Below are positions 53,430 through 61,574 of a stretch of 64,000 nt of DNA, piece by piece. Each line of letters opens with the position of its first letter. The first letter of the stretch is position 1. The notes beneath the pieces are model-generated. The model worked only from the letters and a program-made list of their open reading frames with translations. It was not told the origin of the DNA and did not search any database. Position numbers and translations under genes: made by a program. The DNA lies in assembly GCA_044228435.1 (NCBI GenBank), contig JBGAUW010000011.1, positions 84,553-148,552 on the forward strand, written 5' to 3'. This DNA is from Bog-950 sp044228435. Lineage in GTDB: Bacteria > Bacteroidota > Bacteroidia > Chitinophagales > LD1.

Positions 53430-54311
53430 TTGTCAGGTGTACTTATTCATATTGGATTCCGGAAGGCCGGGTCTACCTTTATTAGGGATTGGTTTAATTC
53501 TCACCCGCAATTAAAAACGGGTGGTATTAATATCAATGCTGAATTTTGCCGATTTGAAAGCGATAACAAGTGGCCGGAATATTTTGTTCTGAGCGGGGCC
53601 TTTTTGTTATTTAAAGGCGATGCCCCTCCCCGGTCTATTGCAAATCTTAAAAAATATCAGCGCGAAACGTGTGTGCGGCTGAAGGAATTGTTTCCGGCTG
53701 CTAAGATACTGATGATTACGCGGTCGCCGGAAACCAGCATTACTTCCGAATATTCTGAATACATTAAAAACGGGGGAACGCTCACCTTTAATGAGCTGAC
53801 GACTAACCCGGAGGCGATTGAATATTTTATTGGGTATTACGATTATAACTATACCATCAATTTGTATTGTGAAGCGTTTGGTGCGGAAAATGTAATTGTG
53901 CTGCCATTTGAATTGTTGGAAGATGCACCCGATTTTTTTATTGAAAAATTAGAAGATCAATTGGGTCTGGAACGGTATAATTTTCCCCCTCATAAAAGAA
54001 ACCCTTCCATCCCATACGATAAGTTAATGGCATTTCGAAGGATATCTATAATGATATACAAGATGGCCGGTATGCTGGGTGAAAAGAATAAGAAATACTT
54101 AACTAAAAAGTACACACAATACCTGGAAAGGGAAAGCTATAAGAATCAAAAATTCAGCTTTGTTATAAAGGTCATATCTTTATTCGGAAAAGAAAATACG
54201 GAGCGGATAATGCCTCCGGCGGAATTAATAAATGGTATCAGAAAAAACGCTGATATTTTGAAGAAGTTCCCTCTTTTTGAAAAATATTTGATTAAATATT
54301 GCTTGTTCTGA
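53430..54311 (+). CDS. Sulfotransferase family protein 1
   Basis: A 293-residue PAPS-dependent sulfotransferase. The 5'-phosphosulfate loop is HIGFRKAGSTFIRDWF (about 6-21), with Lys-Ala-Gly-Ser-Thr as in the family PKxGTT motif. The 3'-phosphate motif is ILMITRSPETSITSEYSEY (about 93-111), with Arg and Ser in place. It moves sulfate to a hydroxyl or amine, probably on a sugar. The start is TTG, as no ATG is near and the loop begins at once. It overlaps the next gene (TGATG). Confidence 0.87.
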   Translation: MSGVLIHIGFRKAGSTFIRDWFNSHPQLKTGGININAEFCRFESDNKWPEYFVLSGAFLLFKGDAPPRSIANLKKYQRETCVRLKELFPAAKILMITRSPETSITSEYSEYIKNGGTLTFNELTTNPEAIEYFIGYYDYNYTINLYCEAFGAENVIVLPFELLEDAPDFFIEKLEDQLGLERYNFPPHKRNPSIPYDKLMAFRRISIMIYKMAGMLGEKNKKYLTKKYTQYLERESYKNQKFSFVIKVISLFGKENTERIMPPAELINGIRKNADILKKFPLFEKYLIKYCLF

Positions 54312-55207
54312 TGCCCATGTCGAAGCTGCTTGTACATATTAGTTATCCTAAAACCGGCTCCAGCTATATGCAGGTCTGGTTTTCGCAGCATCCGGCCTTA
54401 AAATACAGCAATAAAAGTGTTGCCGGGTTTCACAATGCATGGGAGATAGAAACATATTCACTGGATCGTGAAAACAGGCACGAATATTTTGTTTCGAAAC
54501 TTTCTGCTATTGGCTGGCGCGGCAATGTGAACATTGTTGGCGCTAAGTTCAATGATTTTGATGTTGCTTCCTATCACGAAACATTATGTAGTACGATATC
54601 GAAATTGTTTCCGGGCGCAAAGATACTGATAGTTACCCGGGGGTTTTCTTCTATGCTTCGTTCGCTATTTTCGGAATATATAGTCTCTGGCGGTATACTG
54701 CGGTTTGATGAATGGTACAACGCGAATATTAAATTGATATCGTTAATGTATAATTATGACCATTTAGCGCGCGTGTTTCAACAGGCCTTCGGAAAGGAAA
54801 ATGTTATTCTTATGCCGTATGAGCTTTTACGGGATGAACCATTGAAATATACCGTGGAGATAGAAAAGCAACTCGGTCTTTCGCAAAGCTTCAAGCTGCC
54901 CGAAAGAAAGATCAATGCTGCCGCTGATGTTAAATACCTGGAAGCTACATTAAGAATTTCGGGGTTGCTGCACAAAATGGTTAAACCACTTCCTTATGCT
55001 GTGCAAAAAGCAGCATTCGGATATTATAGTCAGTTACTTAACCGGCGAAAAGATAATAGAGTAGTAAATTTTATTGCGGGTTTTTTGCAGCGTGGTATTG
55101 AGATAAAGATAGGGGAGGAGAGGTTGGCGCCGTTTATAGGAAAGGCCGGGGCCTTTAGAAAAGAAGACTTATACCAACCTTACCTGAAAGAATACCTGTT
55201 AATGTGA
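54311..55207 (+). CDS. Sulfotransferase family protein 2
   Basis: A 298-residue paralogue of the preceding gene. The PAPS loop is VHISYPKTGSSYMQVWF (about 8-24), here with the textbook Pro-Lys-Thr-Gly, and the 3' motif is ILIVTRGFSSMLRSLFSEY (about 100-118). ATG 54311 overlaps the upstream TGA (TGATG), a strong sign of coupled translation; the frame to 54299 is an unlikely extension. Two sulfotransferases in a row suggest two acceptor positions or a chain with two different sulfates. Confidence 0.88.
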   Translation: MPMSKLLVHISYPKTGSSYMQVWFSQHPALKYSNKSVAGFHNAWEIETYSLDRENRHEYFVSKLSAIGWRGNVNIVGAKFNDFDVASYHETLCSTISKLFPGAKILIVTRGFSSMLRSLFSEYIVSGGILRFDEWYNANIKLISLMYNYDHLARVFQQAFGKENVILMPYELLRDEPLKYTVEIEKQLGLSQSFKLPERKINAAADVKYLEATLRISGLLHKMVKPLPYAVQKAAFGYYSQLLNRRKDNRVVNFIAGFLQRGIEIKIGEERLAPFIGKAGAFRKEDLYQPYLKEYLLM

Positions 55208-56787
55208 AGCTAAAGGAAAAAATAATTCATATCGTGCCAGATACCCTCCTTTACCGGTATGCTGTTTCTATGCGCCCGTTATATGTTTTCGTTTTTAGCG
55301 TGTTTTTTCTCGCCATTTTAGCCGGTTGTAATAGCAGAAATAAGGGCCACGGCAATACCACACCTACTATAAGAAAATTTACGGTATATGCAGATTCCGG
55401 TATTGCGCAGGAACTGGTGATTCATAATAAAGGCCAGCAAACGGCCGAGTTTGCACTGGAACTAAACAATGGATTTTACCTGGACGAAAAGGAAATTGTA
55501 CAGCAAATAGAAAAGATGGCTCCGGAATATCCGGGCGAAGGTTTAGAACGAAAGGCCTGGCGTTATGTTATTGAGCACGTGAAGCTGAATAAGGAACTGG
55601 GCCCCGAAAACTGGCAGCATGCGCCGGTAATAATGATAAACTCTATAGGTAACGGGCAATGTGATGATCTGGCTTCTACACTTAATCTTATCTGGAAGAA
55701 ACTGGGCTTTCAATCGCGGGTTTGGAACTTAGAGGGGCATGTGGTGCCCGAGGTATTTGTAAATAATAAATGGCAAATGTTCGATCCTTCGCACCGGGTT
55801 TACTACCTGAATGCTAAAATGGAAGTAGCAGGTGTGCGTGAGTTAATTGAAAACCCTAAGCTGATTACAACCCCGCTGAAGAAAAACATTTCGGGAACCG
55901 AAAATATTATAGAAAATGTAATAGCCCATTCCACGATGTTGGCTCAATTGTATGCTACTGATACCAACAATTATGTGAATGATTGGTATGATTATGATTT
56001 TGAATTGAAAGATAACAGATTTTTCATTCCGGCCGAAGCAATAATGACGTTACCCATGTTATCAGGCAAGATGGCACCGTTACTTAACCGCAGAGCACCT
56101 GACTATTCTTTTTTGTCGGTACAGATTGCTCCAACTAAAAAAGCCGAAGTTGAAATTCCCCTTGTGTTATACTCAATAGAGGGTGACGGACGAGTGGAGG
56201 TGGATGGGCGCGAGTTTCAAATAAATTCGAAGAAGCTTAAGAAATATTTAAAGGACTATTCTGTTTTCCATCATCGCCTTCGCTTTTTGCAAACGAGCAC
56301 GCCGGTAAAGATTTATTATTTGATAAATACGGCCGCTTTTTCTGTGTTAAAAGAGAGCATTGTATCAATGGAGGGTTATCAGTTAGATGATGTTTCCGTA
56401 TCTGTTGCAGGTATTGCAAAACAAGATACTGTTGTGCAAGCTGTAAACATAGACAGCATATTAAAGGTAAGACTGGCTGATTATGAAAAGCACAAGGGAC
56501 AATTCGATAAAGAATTTACTTCCATTGCCCCGCAGTTATCGCTAAACGATAAAGTAATAGCCAAAATCCACCTTTTTGTAACATACAACGCCTATATAGC
56601 AAATGCTGATAAAAGTGAAATGGAAAAGATGCTTGTTTTAAAAGTAAAGCCCTTGCTTAATAAGGACCTAAACAGCACCAAAGGCCAGAAACTTTTGGCA
56701 TTTTTGGATGATCCCCGTACTTTTATTGTTTTTCTTACCTACGCAGAGTTCGCCACTGAGAAGAACTTATTGAAACTGCTTAAATAG
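55204..56787 (+). CDS. Transglutaminase-like lipoprotein 1
   Basis: A 527-residue exported protein. An N-terminal hydrophobic stretch (about 26-40) ends in the lipobox AILAGC (Cys42). A transglutaminase/papain-like core (about 95-230) has the triad in order: Cys in NGQCDDLAS (about 159), His in EGHVVPEVF (about 180) and Asp in MFDPSH (about 196). The C-terminal half (300-527) is beta-rich, then helical, and unnamed. It starts on GTG inside the stop of the sulfotransferase (GTGA). It has a paralogue at 61575. It may cut or link an amide or peptide bond at the cell surface; substrate unknown. Confidence 0.78.
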   Translation: MKLKEKIIHIVPDTLLYRYAVSMRPLYVFVFSVFFLAILAGCNSRNKGHGNTTPTIRKFTVYADSGIAQELVIHNKGQQTAEFALELNNGFYLDEKEIVQQIEKMAPEYPGEGLERKAWRYVIEHVKLNKELGPENWQHAPVIMINSIGNGQCDDLASTLNLIWKKLGFQSRVWNLEGHVVPEVFVNNKWQMFDPSHRVYYLNAKMEVAGVRELIENPKLITTPLKKNISGTENIIENVIAHSTMLAQLYATDTNNYVNDWYDYDFELKDNRFFIPAEAIMTLPMLSGKMAPLLNRRAPDYSFLSVQIAPTKKAEVEIPLVLYSIEGDGRVEVDGREFQINSKKLKKYLKDYSVFHHRLRFLQTSTPVKIYYLINTAAFSVLKESIVSMEGYQLDDVSVSVAGIAKQDTVVQAVNIDSILKVRLADYEKHKGQFDKEFTSIAPQLSLNDKVIAKIHLFVTYNAYIANADKSEMEKMLVLKVKPLLNKDLNSTKGQKLLAFLDDPRTFIVFLTYAEFATEKNLLKLLK

Positions 56788-56917
56788 CTGTTTGGGGTTC
56801 CTGTTCCGGCAATAAAATCAAGGCCTTATTTCAGTTAGTTATTTACCTTTATGCCTGAAACTATTTAGTGGATGAACGGTAGTTTCGGTCAATTAATTTA
56901 AAAATTAAGGTAGCGCC

Positions 56918-57700
56918 ATGTTTTTGGAGAATGAGGTAAATAAGGTAAAGGAATATTACACCAGGTTAAATGGAGACTATACCAGGATTTTTGGGGAAAC
57001 GTTACAGGCCTACCGACCCGCCAGCGATAAGGAGCTTTACCGGTATCTTTTAAATTCTATAGGGTTGAAGGATGGGATGCGTGTATTAGATGCAGGTTGT
57101 GGGTTTGGTGGCCCTGCATTTTATTTTGCCTCGCAATTAAAAATCCATATAGATGCAATAACTATATCGCCGGAGCAGAGCGAGTATGCCATAGAAAAGT
57201 TGGCAAAAATTAAGCTTAAAGGTAAGGTAGTTCCCCGCGTAGAGGATTATCATTTAATAGAAAATCTGTTTGAAGCCGATGGGTTCGACCTGATTTATTT
57301 TCTTGAATCGTTAGTGCATGCAGATAACCCGGATATGGTTATAAAAGGATGTCAGAAGACGTTAAAAAAAGGTGGTGTATTATATATTAAAGATCTGTTT
57401 TATGGAGTTGCTACGGAGCCCGGGGAGCGGGAGCGAATCGATATTGCTGTAAAAAACTGCAATGAGGTTACCTGCCAGACCATTCGGCCGGTTGACGAGA
57501 TTTTAAAAAGTATAAGGGAACATAACCTTAAGCTGATATCTGTTGCCAGATTACCTTTTCCATCCGATTTTTCAAAAGTAAACACCTTTTATCACGACAC
57601 GGATGTAAGGATTTATAAAGATCAACAAGGCAGATATTCCGGCATAGGGCCAGAGTATGTTACTTTCTATGAAATTAAAGCATTTAAACCTTACAACTAA
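56918..57700 (+). CDS. SAM-dependent methyltransferase, module 2
   Basis: A 260-residue class I methyltransferase and paralogue of the module-1 enzyme at 52597. SAM loop RVLDAGCGFGGPAFYFA (about 54-70), then ITISPEQSEYA (about 81-91), RVEDYHLIENLF and LIYFLESLVHADNP. The ESLVHADNP segment is like that of small-molecule and sugar methyltransferases. It opens the second module after a 130-base gap, so it may have its own promoter. Substrate unknown. Confidence 0.88.
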   Translation: MFLENEVNKVKEYYTRLNGDYTRIFGETLQAYRPASDKELYRYLLNSIGLKDGMRVLDAGCGFGGPAFYFASQLKIHIDAITISPEQSEYAIEKLAKIKLKGKVVPRVEDYHLIENLFEADGFDLIYFLESLVHADNPDMVIKGCQKTLKKGGVLYIKDLFYGVATEPGERERIDIAVKNCNEVTCQTIRPVDEILKSIREHNLKLISVARLPFPSDFSKVNTFYHDTDVRIYKDQQGRYSGIGPEYVTFYEIKAFKPYN

Positions 57701-57798
57701 TCCATCCATTTAAATCAACCGGTGGGCATTGGCTTATCAATAGTTAAGGATACAGTGCTAAAATGATTTGGGTGTGTTTTGAAAATAAACGGGAAAAA

Positions 57799-59226
57799 AT
57801 GCTTGACTTAGTGAAGAAATTTTTGGGGTCCGATTTTTCCGGAAACGGAAGATACCAGCCTGTTGATCCGGAGCTTTTAAAAATGTATAACCGGCAAAGA
57901 GTGGCGACTAAAAAAGCGCTTTGCCTGGCCCCATTCACAAACCTGTATTTTGGGCGCAAGGGAAATGTAGTGAGCTGTTGTCATAATCGCGAACATATAA
58001 TAGGAAATTACCCGCAACAAAGCATCTGGCAGATTTGGAATGGAGAGAAGTTAAAAGAGTTGCGCGACTATTTAAAGCACAATGATCTTTCATCGGGTTG
58101 CCATGTTTGCAAATGGGATATGGAGCAGAAGAATTTTAAAGAAGTTAAGGCTCTTCATTTCGATTCCCTTCCGGTTTTTGCTAATTATCCTTCAATGATG
58201 GAGTTTGAACTGGATAATACCTGTAATCTTGAATGTGCTATGTGTTCCGGCGAGTTTTCTTCTACCATTAGAAAGAACCGCGAATGTAAACCACCTATTG
58301 TAAGTGTTTACGATAATGAATTTGCAGAACAGCTGCAGCCCTTTATACCGCACCTTAAAGAAACACGCTTTAGCGGAGGTGAACCTTTTTTGATAGATAT
58401 ATATTACAAGATATGGGAGAAAATAAATAAGGAAAATCCTCAATGTCTTATTTCGGTGCAGACCAATGGAACGGTTTTAAATGGAAGGATTAAAGAAATT
58501 ATGGAGGCTGGAAGTTTTGAAATTGGAGTATCTATCGATTCATTGGAAAAGGATGTTTATGAAAAGATTAGAAAGCATGCCCGTTTTGAGACTGTAATGG
58601 AAAATGTAAAATATTTTGCCGATTACTGTAAAAGGAAAAATACTAATTTCCGCATATCCGTTTGTGCCATGCGCGAAAATTGGCAGGAACTTCCCGCTTA
58701 TATTAATTTTTGCAGGCAGCATAGCGCTTTGCTTCAAATCCATACGGTGTGGTTTCCGCCCGGTTCGGCATTGTGGAATTTGGAGGTAGATAAGCTTAAT
58801 GAAATTAGCGGCTTTCTTTCTGCCTATAATTTCAATGAGAAAGAGGTCGCTCTCGATCCGAACTATGCACACTATAAAAGTTTTAGTGCACAGGTAAAGC
58901 ATTGGGCCCTAGGGGCCGTTAACCGGAGTACTACTGCAGTGAGTAATTTTGAGAGCACCAGTGCAGCAAAACAAGAATTGCTATATAGGATAGAGACTCA
59001 CCTTATGAGCGATAAGGTTTTGCCCCAGGCCATGAAAGAAAAAAACAGGGATGCTATATTGGTTAAGGCAAAAAATGTTTTTGATAGGTTTGAGGATAAT
59101 GAACAGAGCACTAAGGGCTTTGTGAAAATGATTGAGGTTCCGGTTGAAATAGTTGTTTCTGTATTGCAGGTGGAAAATGAAGAAAGAATTTATGATTATA
59201 TGACGCTTATGTTTGTAAGCAATTAA
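57799..59226 (+). CDS. Radical SAM protein with N-terminal SPASM-like cysteine domain, copy 1
   Basis: A 475-residue iron-sulfur enzyme. The N-terminal part (about 30-110) is cysteine-rich: CLAPFTNLYFGRKGNVVSCC and then CHVCKWD, the pattern of a SPASM/twitch cluster, which normally lies at the C-terminus. The radical SAM cluster motif CNLECAMC (CxxxCxxC) follows at about 136-143, then SGGEPFL (about 193-199), the SAM-binding GGEP box. The rest of the barrel (to about 340) is normal. I chose ATG 57799, which aligns with copy 2; the frame opens at 57763. Members modify peptides, sugars or other molecules; substrate unknown. Confidence 0.85.
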   Translation: MLDLVKKFLGSDFSGNGRYQPVDPELLKMYNRQRVATKKALCLAPFTNLYFGRKGNVVSCCHNREHIIGNYPQQSIWQIWNGEKLKELRDYLKHNDLSSGCHVCKWDMEQKNFKEVKALHFDSLPVFANYPSMMEFELDNTCNLECAMCSGEFSSTIRKNRECKPPIVSVYDNEFAEQLQPFIPHLKETRFSGGEPFLIDIYYKIWEKINKENPQCLISVQTNGTVLNGRIKEIMEAGSFEIGVSIDSLEKDVYEKIRKHARFETVMENVKYFADYCKRKNTNFRISVCAMRENWQELPAYINFCRQHSALLQIHTVWFPPGSALWNLEVDKLNEISGFLSAYNFNEKEVALDPNYAHYKSFSAQVKHWALGAVNRSTTAVSNFESTSAAKQELLYRIETHLMSDKVLPQAMKEKNRDAILVKAKNVFDRFEDNEQSTKGFVKMIEVPVEIVVSVLQVENEERIYDYMTLMFVSN

Positions 59227-59236
59227 AGTGCGCGAA

Positions 59237-60697
59237 ATGTTTGAGTTGGTAAGTGATGCTATAACTAAAATATTCGGTAAGCAGGTTGACGGCGATAAAA
59301 CTGTTTATAGTCCGGTAGATAAAGATGCGCTGAAGCGATATAACGCATCACGAAGTGGCGGACCCAAGCAAACATTGTGTTACGCCCCCTTTAAAAGTTT
59401 GTATTTCGGGCATCGGGGTAAGGTTTTTGCCTGCTGTTATAACCGGCAATATACTCTTGGTGTAGTGCCCGAAAAAAGTATCCGCGAGATATGGTTTGGT
59501 GAAGAAGCGGAGAGATTAAGGCGCTATATTCAAAACAACGATCTTTCTTTAGGATGCACCGGATGCGAGAATCATTTTACCGCAGCAAATTTTGATGCCA
59601 TAAAGGCTAAGATGTATGATCATTATAGCGGGAATAAAAAGAAGTTTCCGAGTGTAATGGAATTTGAGTTAAGCAACACATGCAACCTGGAGTGCATTAT
59701 GTGCAACGGGGAGTTTTCTTCATCTATACGGAAAAACCGGGAAAAGAAACCAGCACTACCCGAAGTTTATGGTGATGATTTTGTGGAGCAATTAGAAGAG
59801 TTTATTCCATGGCTGGAAGAAGTAAAATTTTACGGTGGAGAACCTTTTTTGGTAGATGTATATTATAAAATATGGGAGCGAATTGCCGTTCAAAATCCTT
59901 CCTGTAAAATATCGGTGCAAACCAATGCAACGGTACTTAACGGCAGATTAAAAGACCTTTTAAGTAAAAATAAGTTTAACCTCAATATCTCTCTTGATTC
60001 GCTTGAGAAGAATAGCTATGAAGCGATTCGTGTAAATGCGAATTTTGAAACGGTGATGCAGAATATTGAGTATTTCCGGCAATACGCTATTGAGAAAAAT
60101 ACTTTTTTTGGAATTTCCTGCTGTGCCATGCGCGATAACTGGCGCGAACTACCCGCATTTGTTAACTTCTGCAACCAGATACAGGTGCCGGTTTATTTCC
60201 ATACGGTATGGTCTCCGGTGGATAGGGCCTTATGGAATCTTAGCTCCGAAGTTCTTTCTGAAATTTGCACATACCTGGAACAGTTTAGCTTTCCTGAGGA
60301 AAGCGCCGTTCAAATAAAAAATCGTTTGCACTATTTAGATACTCTTAAGCTGATAAAAAGCTGGTATAAGGCAGCGCAGGCAATTGAATTGGATATGGAA
60401 AAGTATAGGGTTGGCCAACACCACTCTGCCCCCAAACAGGTACTATACAATAATATGAAGGCCGAGATACTGGCAGATAGCAGCATGCCATTGGAGGAAA
60501 GGGAAAGGAAATTAGACGCCTGTTTCAGCAAAATAATAATGTTCATCGGGGTTTTGCCCGATAACGATTCTATAGGGAAAATAGTGGATTATGTAAATGC
60601 GCTACCGGTTAATAAACTGGTTGCGGACCTTGAGCGGGATAGGCAGGAGTTCATTGTTAAGGACGCATTGTCTTCTATTTTTAATTCGAGCAAGTAA
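59237..60697 (+). CDS. Radical SAM protein with N-terminal SPASM-like cysteine domain, copy 2
   Basis: A 486-residue close paralogue of the preceding gene. It has the same order: CYAPFKSLYFGHRGKVFACC and CTGCENHF in the N-terminal cluster region, CNLECIMC as the radical SAM motif (about 151-158), and YGGEPFLVDVYYKIW in place of SGGEPFL. The start may be GTG 59228, one base after the upstream stop, or ATG 59237; the second fits copy 1. Tandem copies suggest a heterodimer or two related reactions on one substrate. Confidence 0.85.
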   Translation: MFELVSDAITKIFGKQVDGDKTVYSPVDKDALKRYNASRSGGPKQTLCYAPFKSLYFGHRGKVFACCYNRQYTLGVVPEKSIREIWFGEEAERLRRYIQNNDLSLGCTGCENHFTAANFDAIKAKMYDHYSGNKKKFPSVMEFELSNTCNLECIMCNGEFSSSIRKNREKKPALPEVYGDDFVEQLEEFIPWLEEVKFYGGEPFLVDVYYKIWERIAVQNPSCKISVQTNATVLNGRLKDLLSKNKFNLNISLDSLEKNSYEAIRVNANFETVMQNIEYFRQYAIEKNTFFGISCCAMRDNWRELPAFVNFCNQIQVPVYFHTVWSPVDRALWNLSSEVLSEICTYLEQFSFPEESAVQIKNRLHYLDTLKLIKSWYKAAQAIELDMEKYRVGQHHSAPKQVLYNNMKAEILADSSMPLEERERKLDACFSKIIMFIGVLPDNDSIGKIVDYVNALPVNKLVADLERDRQEFIVKDALSSIFNSSK

Positions 60698-60698
60698 A

Positions 60699-61574
60699 AT
60701 GAGAGAGAAAAAGTTTTTTCTGCATGTAGGCTATGCAAAAGCGGGTTCCTCTCTTATGGGTGAATGGCTTGCAGCAAATCCTGCTTTTTGCTTTTCCGAT
60801 TTTTCGATAGGTGGTTTTACAAGTACTACGGAACTGATGAATATGGCTTTGCGGCATACTGCACAACCGGAATATTATGTGCTACGTGACATGATGTTTA
60901 GTATACCCAGATATGAGAAGGAAGATTTTTTAGTAAGTGGTAAAATTAAAGAGCATCAAAAAGATGTTTGCTCTTTGTTGAACGCTCTCTTTCCAAAAGC
61001 AAAGGTTTTAATAGTTACACGGGGATATAAATCCATCATTTCGGCAAATTATTCGCAACACATAAAGGAAGGGGGTACCTTGCTGGCGGAGGATATCATT
61101 AATTACAGCGGTTTTGTTAGGGATTTGTTTGACTACAGCTATCTTATAAATCTGTACTGCACGGCCTTTGGTAAGGAGAATGTGATTGTTTTACCTTACG
61201 AATTTTTGAAAGAAAACCCAACTGCTTTTTTTAGTAAAATTGAATCGGAACTTGGCTTGCCTCACTATCCGTTTACTTCAAAAATTGTGAACCCCTCTTT
61301 AAATGCTTGGGAAGCAAAATATTTGCTTAAAATAAACTCCATGGTAGAATTTATAGCAAGAGTAGGGGGGAGCCCGGGAGCACGGTTTAAAAATTGGTAC
61401 AAATTGAAAAGATGGAAGGATGCTTTTAAAGATACCGGCGAAAATGGGAGCACTGTTGCTAATGGTAACAAACCCCTGGTGCATGTGCCCAACGAACTTT
61501 TATCAGATCTGTCTAAAAATAGTTACCTGTTAAAGGAATACGCCGTTTTTGAAAACTACCTTTCCTTTTATTGA
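60699..61574 (+). CDS. Sulfotransferase family protein 3
   Basis: A 291-residue sulfotransferase, paralogue of the two in module 1. PAPS loop LHVGYAKAGSSLMGEWL (about 7-23), 3' motif VLIVTRGYKSIISANYSQH (about 102-120). I chose ATG 60699, which directly follows the radical SAM stop by one base; the open frame to 60597 overlaps that gene and has no family match. It is followed directly by the second transglutaminase-like gene, the same pairing as in module 1. Confidence 0.88.
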   Translation: MREKKFFLHVGYAKAGSSLMGEWLAANPAFCFSDFSIGGFTSTTELMNMALRHTAQPEYYVLRDMMFSIPRYEKEDFLVSGKIKEHQKDVCSLLNALFPKAKVLIVTRGYKSIISANYSQHIKEGGTLLAEDIINYSGFVRDLFDYSYLINLYCTAFGKENVIVLPYEFLKENPTAFFSKIESELGLPHYPFTSKIVNPSLNAWEAKYLLKINSMVEFIARVGGSPGARFKNWYKLKRWKDAFKDTGENGSTVANGNKPLVHVPNELLSDLSKNSYLLKEYAVFENYLSFY

